Below are positions 12,601 to 23,514 of a stretch of 64,000 nt of DNA, in pieces (the stretch's first letter is position 1; the number at the start of each line of letters is the position of its first letter). The translations under genes and the position numbers were made by a program. Below the pieces are notes generated by a model, which saw only the letters and a program-made list of their open reading frames with translations, had not been told where the DNA came from and searched no databases. The DNA comes from Macrotrachela quadricornifera (Eukaryota > Rotifera > Eurotatoria > Philodinida > Philodinidae): NCBI GenBank assembly GCA_022393335.1, contig JAJEKB010020913.1:1-64000 (forward strand). The letters are read 5' to 3'.

Positions 12601-13829
12601 TTTTTCTATCACTATTTTCACACATAATATTGAACAATGTCCTATATATGTCTTTCGAGGATTTTAAGTTACTTCTATCAAGAAAAAGTTTCTCTCCAAT
12701 TTATATTTTCTTTATATTTGAGAAATCATTGATATAGACATCAGTAAAACATATTATAATAGGACTTTTCTTTACAACAACTGAGAATTTTGGCTATTCG
12801 TCTCTATCACATCAAACTGAGTGAAAAACAATAGTATAGAAGTTGGTCTTTTCTCACAATTCAAAGAAAATGAAAGATTCCTTTGGATGATGATCATGTT
12901 TTCTCTTTCTTTTAGTACCACTTCGTGCCAGTTTGATAGATATTTCTGTAGATGCTAAATGGAATAAGAATGGTCAAATAGTAGGAGGACAAAATCCAAC
13001 GCTCTTGGGTCCCTGTGGTTTATATGTAGATGCTGAACAAACAATTTATGTTGCTGATCATGCAAATCACTGTATTGTAGCATGGAAATTCGGTAAAACA
13101 AATGGACAAATAGTGGCAGGTGGACGTGGACAAGGAAATGGTGCTCATCAATTGAATACACCAACAAATGTAATCGTGGATAAAGAGAGAGATAGTCTTA
13201 TTATTTGTGATTATGGGAATAGGAGAGTAGTTCGATGGCCTCGTCGAAATGGAACAAGTGGAGACATAATTATTTCGAATATCACTTGTGGAGGTTTGAC
13301 AATGGATGATAATAGATTTCTCTATGTCACTGATATGGGTAGGGATGAAGTAAGAAGATATCGAATAGGCGATTCACAGGGAATAGTAGTAGCAGGTGGA
13401 AATGGAAAAGGAAATCGTTTTCATCAGCTCAATTACCCCACTTATATATTCGTCGATCGAGAACATTCAGTATTTGTGTCTGATTGGAATAATCACCGTG
13501 TGATGAAATGGATAGAAGGTGCAAAAGAAGGTATTGTAATTGCTGGTGGACAAGGACAAGGAAATAGTCTGACACAATTGTATAAACCTCAAGGAGTTCT
13601 AGTTGATCAAATGGGTACTATTTATATAGCTGATAGTAATAATCATCGAATTGTACGTTGGCCTAAAGGAGCACAACAAGGAGATGTTATTGCTGGCGGA
13701 AATGGTGAAGGAGAACAAGCAAATCAACTCAATTGCCCTGGGGGATTGTCATTTGATCGTCAAGGTAATCTCTATGTTGTCGATAATGGTAACAAACGAG
13801 TACAACGATTTACTATTGACATATCATGA
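9668..13829 (+). CDS. NHL-repeat protein with B-box-like zinc cluster
   Basis: There are two exons. The first is 9668-10184, ending before GTAAGT. The second is 12916-13829, after TTTTAG. The junction codon G|TA keeps phase, giving about 476 residues. Residues 10-37 form a zinc-binding pattern C-x2-C-x8-C-x2-C-x4-C-x6-H, like a B-box or degenerate RING. Residues ~40-160 are charged and heptad-like, a predicted coiled coil. Residues ~200-476 hold six NHL repeats of the type PQGVLVDQMGTIYIADSNNH, ending in I/V-V-R-W, enough for a closed six-bladed propeller. The architecture resembles TRIM-NHL proteins, although a canonical RING with E3 activity is not visible. The propeller probably binds protein or RNA; the partner is unknown. 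A poly(A) signal lies at 13920-13925. The ATG at 9668 directly precedes the zinc cluster. Confidence 0.85.
10530..11165. repeat. Foldback element with CGTATAC-rich arms
   Basis: The arms 10530-10790 and 10815-11165 are reverse complements. They share ACGATCGTATATCTCCGTG, the tract around CTCATCGAGTTGGTTCTATG, and the tract around ACTACATTATAAAAAT next to a short loop. The arms are roughly 250-300 bp and imperfect. The outer parts carry many short CGTATAC-like motifs. A diverged relative lies at 43800-43990. Confidence 0.75.
12077..12428. mobile_element. Non-autonomous hAT element with perfect 8-bp target duplication
   Basis: The 352-bp element starts CAGGGTTCCCGATT and ends AATCGGGAACCCTG. 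It is flanked on both sides by CTCCTCTA (12069-12076 and 12429-12436), a perfect 8-bp target duplication as made by hAT transposases. Inside, GGCAGAAAGTC and its complement recur several times. Near the right end a long G run is followed at once by a broken C run, able to form a very stable stem. It carries no protein. Confidence 0.9.
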
Positions 13830-14320
13830 AATTGATGGGATGAACTGATAATAAGCTTTATTTATTTTTCAGCTATTGATTATTATATTTTGATTGCTGT
13901 GTAATTTTAATTGAAAAGAAATAAATGAATCGATATATATTTACTTACACATGCGCGCGCGATCATAGAGACCCTGGTTGTTGGAGGCACAAAAGCCAAC
14001 AGCGGTAAGACAATGTACGTACATAAAAGGTCTTTCCGTCGTCTTTGTCTAACAAGAGCAGTATCTCTCTCAGCAGGTATCAGGATCTATTTTTTTGGGA
14101 TTTATTCGGATTTTTTAATAAATCTCCATACATTTTAAAATAAATTCCACATAACTCCTATTGAGGGTGAGGGCGAATGCGGAGGATGGGGGGCAATAGT
14201 GAAGATGCGCTGAAATACTAATACAGCTATATAGTCTCAATAAATCCTTACCAAATAAATAAATTCCAATAAATCTCGCAGAAGAAATAAATCCTAAAAC
14301 AATAAATCCCGGTATGTCCT
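13830..14320. other. 3' flank of NHL gene, non-coding
   Basis: The stretch holds the NHL gene poly(A) signal at 13920. AAATAAATYCC-like units then recur from about 14095 to 14310, a degenerate simple repeat. No gene or clear transposon end is visible. Confidence 0.4.
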
Positions 14321-14323
14321 CAG

Positions 14324-14825
14324 CTAACTACCGCTCCAGTAGTATTTCAGTTTCGGAATTTCTACTAATCCCATCTCGATAATGATTCCAAAGAACTTGA
14401 GCATCTTTTTATCACTGGTTGGGTTTCCATTGCCGGAATTTTGATCGACTGCTAAACTCATGAGCTTGCAAGTATTGCTTCGTATACCGATTAGTTTCGT
14501 GAACCATAAGGCCAATAATTTCGTCTGTGATGAAATGCCGATAGCAATCTATAGAATCGATTGTATTATCTTCTGATGTGGTAGTTACTTCTTTGGCAAG
14601 TCCATGATCTTCCGTGAATTCATCATCCGATTGTGATTAAATCTCATGCCAGACGTTTGAGTCTATCTCATCATCAGTCATTTCTTCGACGTAAATTCCA
14701 AATTCAAGATACATTTTATCAAAATCATCATCCAAAGAACTCACTTCACTTACGAGGGAACATTCCCAGGTACTAAAAAACTTTTCGACCGAGGGTGTGA
14801 TAATTAGATAGAGCACAGCTAACAA
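14324..14825 (-). pseudogene. Degenerate piggyBac transposase N-terminal fragment
   Basis: Two minus-strand frames match the N-terminal part of the transposase at 17358-18074. SEVSSLDDDFDKMYLEFG corresponds to SEVSSLDDDFDEMRLESE there, and KKMLKFFGIIIEMGLVEIPK to EEMLKFFGVVIEMGLVQMPE. They are separated by stops and a frame change, and nothing of the catalytic domain follows. It is an old, truncated copy of the same or a sister piggyBac family, only 1.2 kb from the younger one. Confidence 0.85.
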
Positions 14826-15279
14826 TGATATACCCTAAATAAATCGGGTCCAAGTTGCTTCCTTCATGGTTAATAAAATGTTGAAGTGATGAAATTCAGA
14901 TAACTTTGGATATTGGTAAAATACGCAAACACTAAGGAATACCCCCCAATCGAGAGCTAATACTACCAGTAGATAAAGTCCGTCGAGCTGACTTCAACAA
15001 CATCCACGAACACCCAAAAAAGTCCGACACCAGAGAAAAGTTCTAATGAACACTGTTTTTTCAATCTGCGAACATCCATGAACAGCACATAAACACCCAT
15101 ATTTCTGTACTCTTGAATAGATCTCTCCGAGTTAGATATGCACTCAAAATACTTAGGGCAATCCAAAAGTAGTGAGCCTGATATCATACTTTCCTACAGA
15201 CCGATTGGAAAAATTTTCTTTTTTATGAGCAGATAGAGCGTCTTCTATTCTATCTTTCTATGTTATTTGATCACTATTC

Positions 15280-16005
15280 AATTGGTCTTATAATAATAAA
15301 AATCCGATAAGAACTGTTTTTGTTGAAAATCAACCGGTAGCATTGAGATCATAATGGGTATGAAACTAAAATAATGCTGCGCTTTTGTATTGCATTTTAT
15401 TATCACTTAATACATCGTATTAAAGAAACAAAATATACCGGAAGATGCAGCGTGAAAAGCTCTACAATTTATAAAGGACTGCTTATTGTATAGTTACACT
15501 TTTTATTTTCAAAATGAACAAAACTCTGAGCAATCAAATTTTGATGTTGTGACAGCGAGATCATTTATTGGTAAAGGATGAATTCGGTTTTATCTATCCC
15601 ATCTTTTTATAATTGTTCTTTGTAAATTATAGAGTTTTACACGCTGCTTCTTATAGTGTATTTTGTTTTTTAAATAAAACATATGAAGTAAGAAAAAGAT
15701 GAGATAGGGAAAATCGAATGCATCTTTTACTAAAAAACAATCTCGTTTCTGCAACGTTGAAATTTCGCTGTTCAGAGTTTTATTCATTCTGAAATCAAAA
15801 AAAATTAACTATAGAATATACCATCCTTTATAAATTGTAGAGCTTTTCACGCTGCATCTTCTGGTATATTTTGTTTCTTTAATACACTGTATTAAATGAT
15901 AATAAAGTAGAATGTAAAAGTGCCACACGCATTATGATCTACTGCTACCAGCTGATTTTCAACAAAAACAGTTCTTATCGAATTTTTATTATTATAAGAC
16001 CAATT
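15280..16005. mobile_element. Foldback (hairpin) element beside the piggyBac copy
   Basis: A left arm from 15280 (AATTGGTCTTATAATAATAA) returns in reverse complement ending at 16005. Arms of about 180-210 bp share AAGAACTGTTTTTGTTGAAA, TTAAAGAAACAAAATATACC and GCAGCGTGAAAAGCTCTACA. The spacer at ~15590-15690 carries one further diverged copy of part of the arm. The right end coincides with the TTAA (16004-16007) that flanks the piggyBac element, so the piggyBac copy appears to have landed at this end. Confidence 0.8.
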
Positions 16006-16022
16006 AACACATTCAGCACGAT

Positions 16023-16042
16023 GTGAGCCACCGGTGGCTCAC
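16023..16042. repeat. Perfect 20-bp subterminal palindrome
   Basis: GTGAGCCACCGGTGGCTCAC reads the same on both strands, and one more flanking T/A pair extends it. It sits 16 bp inside the left end of the piggyBac element. The other two TTAA elements (1684 and 21377) have a different palindrome at the same relative place, so it may be a transposase-binding or folding signal. Confidence 0.8.
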
Positions 16043-16160
16043 ACTGTGCTCTAACGAAAAAAACGATGAAAGAACAATTTTATTTGCTTTTCTTTTCTAA
16101 CCAAAGAGAGACAATCACTTCTTTACCGATTTTATGTTCGCGAATGCTTTAATTATTTTA

Positions 16161-18074
16161 TTATGTAGAGTGATGCTTTTCATTGAAGCAATCCAGACAC
16201 AAGAATTGGTCGCAATCAGAACAAAAAGTTTTTATTCTTCTTACTGCCATCGCGCTTGCTTCTCTTGATTCTTGTTTTCTCATTTTCTCATAACAACCGG
16301 CACAGCGTCGTCGGATATCGCGAGCATAACCTTCTTTTTCTTCGAGCTTGTGATCGGCAAGTTTGCGCTTCGGTTGACTTGTTGTTGTTTGTTTCGGACC
16401 CGATTGTAGCTTTTCGAATGACATGCCAAGTAATAAAGATCGGACAAGACTTTCGCGAAACTGCAGAATGGACACTCTACTGGTAGCGTAGTTTTCCTTA
16501 TATATTAAATAACTATTTACTAACGCGGTCCCAAAAACCAGTTCAAATGCCACTTTTCGGTACCACTTTATCGACCGTCTGAGAGATGTGTAATATGCCG
16601 ATAGCTGATCGGATAAATCAGTACCTTGTCTTCCTTCGTTGTACTCTAATACGACTTGTGGCTTTACGACGCGTTCATTTCGTCTATTGTTAATTCCAGT
16701 ATCCACCACAGTTGCTGAATGCGACGGTTTTGTAGATATCATCAGTACATCCTTTTTGTCTTTCCACATAATCAGTTTGATTCCATCCTTGTTTTCTAAT
16801 CCATAAACTTCACCACGTCTAAGGTTTTGCTGAAGAACCTCGCTTCCCGATCCGGTACGATTACGTCTCAGTGTTCCAATAAGATACGTATGACGTTCCA
16901 ACAAACGTTCTGCAAGAGAAATACTGGTAAAGAAGTTGTCAGCTATAACAGTTCGACGACGTCCATCAAGACCATCTAGTAAACTCAACACCACTGTTTG
17001 AGCATGTCCAAGACCTGCTATGGAATCTTGCTGATCAGTGTAAATCATAAAATTCCAGGTATATCCATTGGTTGCTGCTACTTTGTACATCTTTATACCG
17101 TACTTGTGTGCTTTTCCAGGAATGTATTGCTTGAACGAAAGTCTACCTCGCCATGGCACCATAGTTTCGTCGATACTAATAACTGAGCCAGGTATATATA
17201 CTGACGAAAATCTATCTTTCAATAAATCCAGGAGCGGTTTCAATTTGAACAGCCTGTCTCCGTTCGGTTTTTTGTCATCGTTGTTCGAAAAATGCCAGAA
17301 CTTGAGGAGTAATTCAAACCTCTCCCGCGACATAGTATTCCGAATAATCTCTGACCCCTACAACTGGCTGCCATTCCAGTAGTGGCTCAGCTCAGGCATT
17401 TGTACCAATCCCATCTCGATGACAACTCCGAAGAACTTTAACATCTCTTCACTAGTGACCGGTTTCCATTGACAAAGTTTTGACCGTCTGCTAATCTTAT
17501 GCGCTTGCATGTGTTGTTCGACATATCGATTAGTTTCCAATACCATAAGGCTAATGATTTCGTCCGTGATGAAATGTCGATAGCAATCGATAGGATTGAT
17601 TATGTTATCTTCTGAAGCAGAAACTACTTCTTCGACAAGTCCATAATCTTCTATGAATTCTGCATCAGATCCCGGTTCTATTTCGTACCAACCACTTGAA
17701 TACACCTCGTCAACAGCCATTTCTTCGTCGGAACTTTCAGATTCAAGACGCATTTCATCAAAATCATCATCTAAAGAGCTCACCTCACTTACGGAGCGCG
17801 AGCTTTCTTCTGTATCAGTTTCTGTGCACGACAGGTGAGCTGTCTCGAAATGTGAATCGATTTTATACATAATATCACCAAGATAAAAGTAACGAAGAAA
17901 AATCTGGAAATTTCGCTCTCTTTTTCTACGTGTCTTATCTCCAAGATGCAAAAGAACGCAAGAATAACTTGAGGGATATTTCATACTAGTGCCAAAGTAA
18001 CTCATTACGTCATGATATAGGAAAGGGAATAATGAATAATCGTACGAACAACACAAAAAGATCGCCAAGTGCAT
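16161..18074 (-). pseudogene. piggyBac transposase, one nonsense codon
   Basis: Two open frames (17358-18074 and 16161-17333) lie in the same reading phase, separated by one TAG at 17358-17360. Reading across, SHYWNGSQL, the stop, then GSEIIRNTMSRERF matches the usual piggyBac order, so a single substitution closed a ~637-codon gene. An acidic N-terminus (SSLDDDFDEM) comes first. Then come the catalytic aspartates in SIDETMVPWRG, VIADNFFTS and IMWKDKKD. The C-terminal Cys-rich finger (CAGC, CSDC, CLDC, then HH) binds the element ends in this family. The enzyme would excise and reinsert at TTAA. An alternative start codon after the stop would leave the catalytic core but lose the N-terminal domain. 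Confidence 0.9.
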
Positions 18075-18154
18075 TTATCAGAAGTAAATTCTTAGAAGAA
18101 ATGGGTGTTTGAAAGAAGTTTTCTAAGAAAATCGAATCGTGCTGAATATGTTAA

Positions 18155-19261
18155 CAAACCATCCGACTTACAAAAAATGTAGTAATTTTAACTAGTCTTT
18201 CAGCGATATCATTAAGAAATAGAAATATGACAACGATAAATATTGAATTAAATGAGGAAATCAAGAGTTAAATTCATATTGAAACGTTATTGTTAAATCG
18301 TAAGCAGAAAAAATATGAAAATTTCTCGAAAAAATAACAATTTATTATTAAATTTTTTATTATATTTTTTCAAGTCATATATTGATTTTACTTCAATCTT
18401 TCCTGAAAAAAATCTTCTTATTCAGAAAAAAAGAATTTGAAAAGCAAGTGGATTGTGTTAGAAAGGATTATGACAAGTAATACGTATTTTGTTGATTTAT
18501 TTCTTATTATTTTTTGTCAATATTTATCAAGATTGTCGTTAATTGAAAATTCAAGTGAAAAGAAAGAACAAAATGAATAATTAATAAGAACATTTTATAA
18601 AAGATGTAGGTGCATAATAAATTTTTTCTTTTAAATAAAGAATCGAATATCGAGAAGATTTATACAATTCATCATGAATCAAATTGAAATTTCTTATAGA
18701 ATAATTTCAATTTTATAAAAGAAAAACATTATCATGAAGAAACTAATTTATTATCTATAGCTTAATTAAATCAAGATGAAATTATTGATTTTACTCAAAA
18801 TGAAATAATAAGTTTTTGTCTTCATGAATTACTTTATTGATAATTTATATATTTCGAGCATCTCATCAAAATCTATATAATCATGACAAAAGAGAAATTC
18901 ATCAAAATGAATTAGATTTTCGTAAATTATCTCGTAAAATCCATAATCAAAAACATATAAACTAATATAGAGACAATTATATGTATTATTAAGATAATTT
19001 TATCTTATCATTTCAAAATGGAGAAAAGTCGATAATTTTTCTTCTCACTTCTGTATCATTACAATAATGATTTTAAACCATATGAAAAAATTAGTTTTTT
19101 GCAGCAGCTAAATTCGTAGTCAAATAATGCCTTCTAACGAGCAGCTTCAAATAAATTATGAACTCTAACAATTCATTGTAAATATTAAAAATTAATAATA
19201 ATATGATTCGTATTTATTTTTTAAATAAAGATTTTAAAAATAAAAATGAATGAGAATTTAT
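18155..19261. other. AT-rich non-coding stretch
   Basis: It is very AT-rich. At 18750-18960 coding-like phrases on the plus strand are broken by many stops, perhaps an eroded gene of the local protein families. No recognisable domain, transposon end or RNA gene. Confidence 0.35.
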
Positions 19262-20233
19262 TTAATGATTTCTTTGAATAGGTTGAGGACCAATAAATCT
19301 TCTTTCTCGTTTAAAACATAAAATTTTCTTTTTAATTTGAGGTAATGTTCCTAAACAAACAAATGGAAAAATAAATACAATATAATATGAAAAAAAATAA
19401 GCATAAGACATAAAATATAATCCAATGCTTCTTGATAAACCAAATTGATAAATTATATTTAAAAATACACCTGGAGCACTAAATATAAGAAAAAGTATTG
19501 AAACAGATAATATTTGAATTGTTAATTTTCGTTGTTTTTTCCATTGAATTGGTTGATTACAACGAGTTTTTTGCCATAAAACACGTATTAAAAGTGATAC
19601 ACTAAATATAATTATAATGAATATTGGAATTATTTGATGACATACAAGTTCCCATATTGCTATTATATTTACATAATAATATATACAAGGAAAAGGTACA
19701 CCATATGCTATTATTCGATTAAATTCATATGGACAAAATGGAATTAATATTATTATTACATAATAAAAAAAACTATATAAAACAAGTGTAATTATAGGTA
19801 AATAATGAAGAAAAAAACGTCCTTTTTTAGTTAATAACCATCGATCATGAAATATAAGTATATGTCTTTCAATAGTTGCCCAAGAAAAAATAATAAATTG
19901 TGTTCCATATAATCCATAATCAATAAATGACCAAAAAACAGAAAAACTTGTTGTTAATTTCCAATCGAAACCATAATGAAAGTAATTAAGAATAAATGGT
20001 ACATCAATTAATTCATATAATAAGCAAATAATAAGAAGAATTATCATAACATGATTATTTAATGATTGACGAAGTATTCGATCAAATAAGAAATAATAAA
20101 GAACAAATAAACAACAGAATATTGATAATATATTTGATATAAGAAAAAGATAAAATCGAAAACTATATGAAAATATAATATCAGGATAAAATTCAATATT
20201 ATCAACTATCGATATATTGTTTAACTCAGACAT
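19262..20233 (-). CDS. Rhodopsin-like seven-helix receptor
   Basis: An intronless frame of 323 residues has seven hydrophobic segments at about 27-50, 59-83, 97-119, 141-166, 186-218, 237-262 and 275-297. An N-glycosylation site sits near the N-terminus (N6). Helix 3 ends ERHILIFHD (122-130), an ERH variant of the DRY switch. Helix 7 has FPFVCLGTLPQIKKK in place of NPxxY. The cysteine usual at the top of helix 3 is absent although ECL2 has C167 and C183, which is unusual. The protein is clearly related to the receptor at 62032-62988. Such receptors are peptide- or odorant-type G-protein-coupled receptors of the plasma membrane. The ligand cannot be told from sequence. Confidence 0.85.
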   Translation of the reverse strand: MSELNNISIVDNIEFYPDIIFSYSFRFYLFLISNILSIFCCLFVLYYFLFDRILRQSLNNHVMIILLIICLLYELIDVPFILNYFHYGFDWKLTTSFSVFWSFIDYGLYGTQFIIFSWATIERHILIFHDRWLLTKKGRFFLHYLPIITLVLYSFFYYVIIILIPFCPYEFNRIIAYGVPFPCIYYYVNIIAIWELVCHQIIPIFIIIIFSVSLLIRVLWQKTRCNQPIQWKKQRKLTIQILSVSILFLIFSAPGVFLNIIYQFGLSRSIGLYFMSYAYFFSYYIVFIFPFVCLGTLPQIKKKILCFKRERRFIGPQPIQRNH

Positions 20234-21372
20234 TATTTAAACAGTATGAAATCACTTAGAAAATAGAAAAGGAAAATGCAACAGACATCTACTTATATAA
20301 AGTCGGATGAGTTTGACGTATTTTATTAATAAAAATAATCTGATTGTGTAAAGATGTTTTTTACAATTTTCGGTTGTGCAAGAAACATATCACAAAATGA
20401 AAAAAAAAGTAATAGGATATCATTTTTAATGAACTTTTTTCTATTTTTTATTAATTCTTTTCTTTCTAATACAAAAGAAAAATAATATTAAAAGATTTTT
20501 CCACAGATATATTCAATAAGTGAATCATATTAATTCAAACAAATTTCTATAAAAGTGATCAAAAATGAAAAATATTGTCGTTTGGAAATGCATTTATGTG
20601 GATCTGTTAATCACTGTTACTTTTCTAAAGTTAAACTAGATGGCATTTCGATTTTGTCGAGAATGCGAAGTCAAATGCAAAGCGATTTTTCTAAATCATA
20701 ATTAATGATATTCATTAGTTATGTAACTATCTGTCGTTTTTTTTATTCTCAAAGATCTGGTACACGTTTCATTTCTCAAATAGTTATTCTTTGATGATAG
20801 GGTCTAACATTTTTTCGTTTTAATTATTTCAAATTGAAAAAAAAAAAACATTTCTGTTTTTTCCGATGATTCCTGTATAAAAACAAAAGTTTTTATTTAC
20901 AATCGAAATTGAAATAGAATAAATTTTTTTACGAATATTTTATTGTCTTTTTTTCATTTAGTATTTAATCGAATGACATTTAAAACAAGATAGCGCTCAT
21001 CCTATGGATTCGCTGACCCTTTTCTGAAAGAAAATTTAGTGTGACTATCAGTCAAAATGATTTTCATTTGGATTATCTTATATCTCAATTCCCTTGATTG
21101 CATGAAAGCTACGAAACAAATATCCACTCAAACGATGATTGTTTTAGAGAAATATCCCTATATAGATTCAGATGTAAATGGTAAGCAAACCTCAAGGTCA
21201 AGTTCTTTGTCCTAGATTGAGTTTGATCTAGTAGAATATAGATATCTGACAATACTCAGTGGTTTGGAACGTAATACTTTCTAACCTTGAATTCTGATTT
21301 GTTTGAACAAAACAGAGAGACAAACATTCATGTCTTTTCAAACGTAATATTTATCGCTATACGACTGTTTCT
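20234..21372. other. Upstream flank of receptor, non-coding
   Basis: No gene is visible. The first few hundred bases upstream of the receptor start are the natural place for its promoter, but no clear TATA box or other element can be defended. The phrase GACCCTTTTCTGAAAGAAA at about 21013 resembles the ends of the repeat family at 24.7 and 42.2 kb. Confidence 0.35.
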
Positions 21373-21376
21373 TTAA

Positions 21377-22410
21377 CCCTTTCCGGCCAGATGTATCCAT
21401 TTGGATGCATTAAGTTACTATTTTACGAAAATCTGGCCTGTAGTGATAGTATCAGATTTCTTGACAATCCCTTAACTAAGTTAACACATTTTGGTACAAA
21501 TTTATGCATTTAGAAAGAAAAAACAAACCACTTGTTAATTGATTGGTTCCACACTTAATGCACCAAAATAGCATCCGTATGGAAATGATCTTATCTTGGT
21601 GTCTCTAAATAATCTAAGTTTGAAGCAATTACTTAACAATTTTCCTTCATAGACCTATTGTGTATTGCATTACTAAGACGGATTATTCGCAAGACGCGAA
21701 CAATAAAATATTGGCATATATCAATTTGGATACATCCGGTCTCTAGGGGACAAAAAAATCATGAAAATATCTTTTTTTTTCGTCTATCGAAATTGGACAT
21801 TTTGTAACTTTTATACATCTATACCTGCACACGTAATCACAATTTGTCTGTTTGTCCGTATTTTGCAAGCCAAAGCTTGAATATTTCCAGAATGCTGTAC
21901 GATTTTTCAATGTGGTGAAAAAATAGCTCAATTTTTCTAGGAAATTTCTGACCATTCAGGAGCATCCTAGAAGGTGTCTGAACGTTTCGTAATAATCTAG
22001 CTCTACAAAGTATAGAATATCCAAAAACTTTCTAGAATGTTTCAGAATGGACAGAAATTTCCTGGAAAAACTAAGCTGATTTCCCATCATACTGGAAAAT
22101 CTTAGAGCATCCTACAAAATATTCAAGTTTTGGTCTGCAAAATATGGACAAACAGACAAACTATGGTTAGGTCTACAAGTATAGATGTAAAAAACTACAA
22201 AATATTGAATTAGGATAGGCAAAAAAATTTTTTCAAAACTTTTTGTTCCTCAATGGCCGAATGTATCCATTCGGATACATCAAATCATTAGATGTTGAAA
22301 TGCTTGCTAGTTCCGAAACATAAACTTTTCTTACTTCTATGACATACTAACACGAGAAATGTATGAAAAATGTTTTTTGCTCCTCTACTCTGGTAGCCGG
22401 CTGAAAAGAG
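21377..22410. mobile_element. Second TTAA-flanked hairpin element
   Basis: TTAA lies at 21373-21376 and 22411-22414. The left end is CCCTTTCCGGCCAGATG followed by the palindrome TATCCATTTGGATGCAT. The right end (reverse complement) is CTCTTTTCAGCCGGCTACC. Similar palindromes recur at about 21720 and 22258. The interior folds back: 21790-21980 pairs with 22020-22240 through tracts such as AATATGGACAAACAGACAAA. It is 1034 bp with no transposase, and was probably mobilised by a piggyBac enzyme. Confidence 0.8.
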
Positions 22411-22765
22411 TTAAGAAAACAGAATTAGATACGGTTCTGATGCTTCAGTTTGTTCATCAAGTTCAGTGCCATTAACATGTGGCGATCACTCCAAACCACA
22501 ATTCCATAAAAAAATATCTTTTTTCAAATCATAGAATTTTGGACAGCTTCTTAAAGTTTTAAGACAACATGACCACATATTTACTTCTGAATACGCTACA
22601 GTAAGCAGATAATACTATGTTAGTATTCACAATTCCTCTACTGAATATGCTCTGTTACATAAAACGTCTAATAAAGAATTATTTTTCCTCAAGAATCAAG
22701 TTATTTGAGAATCTATTGAGGTACTCGAAATCTCACTTAATGCACTTATGATAAACTTTTTAAAT

Positions 22766-22803
22766 CAACGACTAGTCGGTCGGCCACTCACGACTAGCCG
22801 TTT
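22766..22803. repeat. GACTAGTCG hairpin repeat, copy 1
   Basis: CAACGACTAGTCGGTCGG leads into CCACTCACGACTAGCCG. The two CGACTAG arms are inverted around a ~15-base loop. The same layout recurs four more times in the window. Confidence 0.65.
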
Positions 22804-23514
22804 CCATGTTTAACACTGCTACATACTTCAATATTAGTTTAGGTTTGAACCGAACAGATGCATCTCGTTTGAATTCCTCTCAAAAAGTTACTGGACATTT
22901 TTTAATACACTCACTAAGGAACTAAAAAAGGAAAACTATTCAAAATTCTACAAATAGAGTACATTACATTATGGCCTAGGAAAATTCTTCATTTATTTTG
23001 AATGTTATTTTAAGGTTGATATCTATGAAGGCTCAACAACAGGACAGCAAACAGCCACTTCGCTTTTTTTACATACTTCTGTATAAATCTTACTCAAAGC
23101 TCTGGCGTATAGTAATGTACAAAGAAAAATGTTCCTATTAGAATGAATGTCGAACATGGATTCACGGCCCTCGATTATTCTTAATTCAAGTTTAAAATAA
23201 CAAGGAGTTCATTAAAAAAGCTAAGAAATAGATTAAAAAAAGCTTTTATTCACTGTGAATTCGGTTTTTCTGTATCTGACAACGGTCAGTCAAGTTTTAT
23301 CAAAAACTATGATTTATGCATTCATCGTTAATTAATAACTAACAATATTGAAATATTAAACTTAGATTTGGGTTCCCTATAGCTAATTATCTTTGGTGAC
23401 TTTTTACTGGAGACAGTTCATTCTCCTCCTCGTAGAGAAGAGTCTTACAAACATAAATTGTTTGCTTGGTTGTATGTCCGCCCCTCATTGATAGATTCAA
23501 AACTTATATAAAGG

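Larger units (their letters stand above)
10185..12915 (+). other. 2.7-kb intron of the NHL gene
   Basis: The donor GTAAGT at 10185 and acceptor TTTTAG at 12915 keep the reading phase of the flanking exons. Other introns readable in the window are about 50-65 bp. Most of the excess length is repeat: a foldback element at 10530-11165 and a hAT-type element at 12077-12428. The rest shows no coding signal. Confidence 0.75.
16008..18150 (-). mobile_element. piggyBac element, 2.14 kb, TTAA-flanked
   Basis: TTAA occurs at 16004-16007 and 18151-18154. The inverted ends are CACATTCAGCACGATG (left) and CATATTCAGCACGATT (right, reverse complement). A perfect palindrome, GTGAGCCACCGGTGGCTCAC at 16023-16042, follows the left end. 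A transposase on the minus strand fills almost all of the interior. Its length, ends and target site are typical of autonomous piggyBac elements. Confidence 0.9.
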
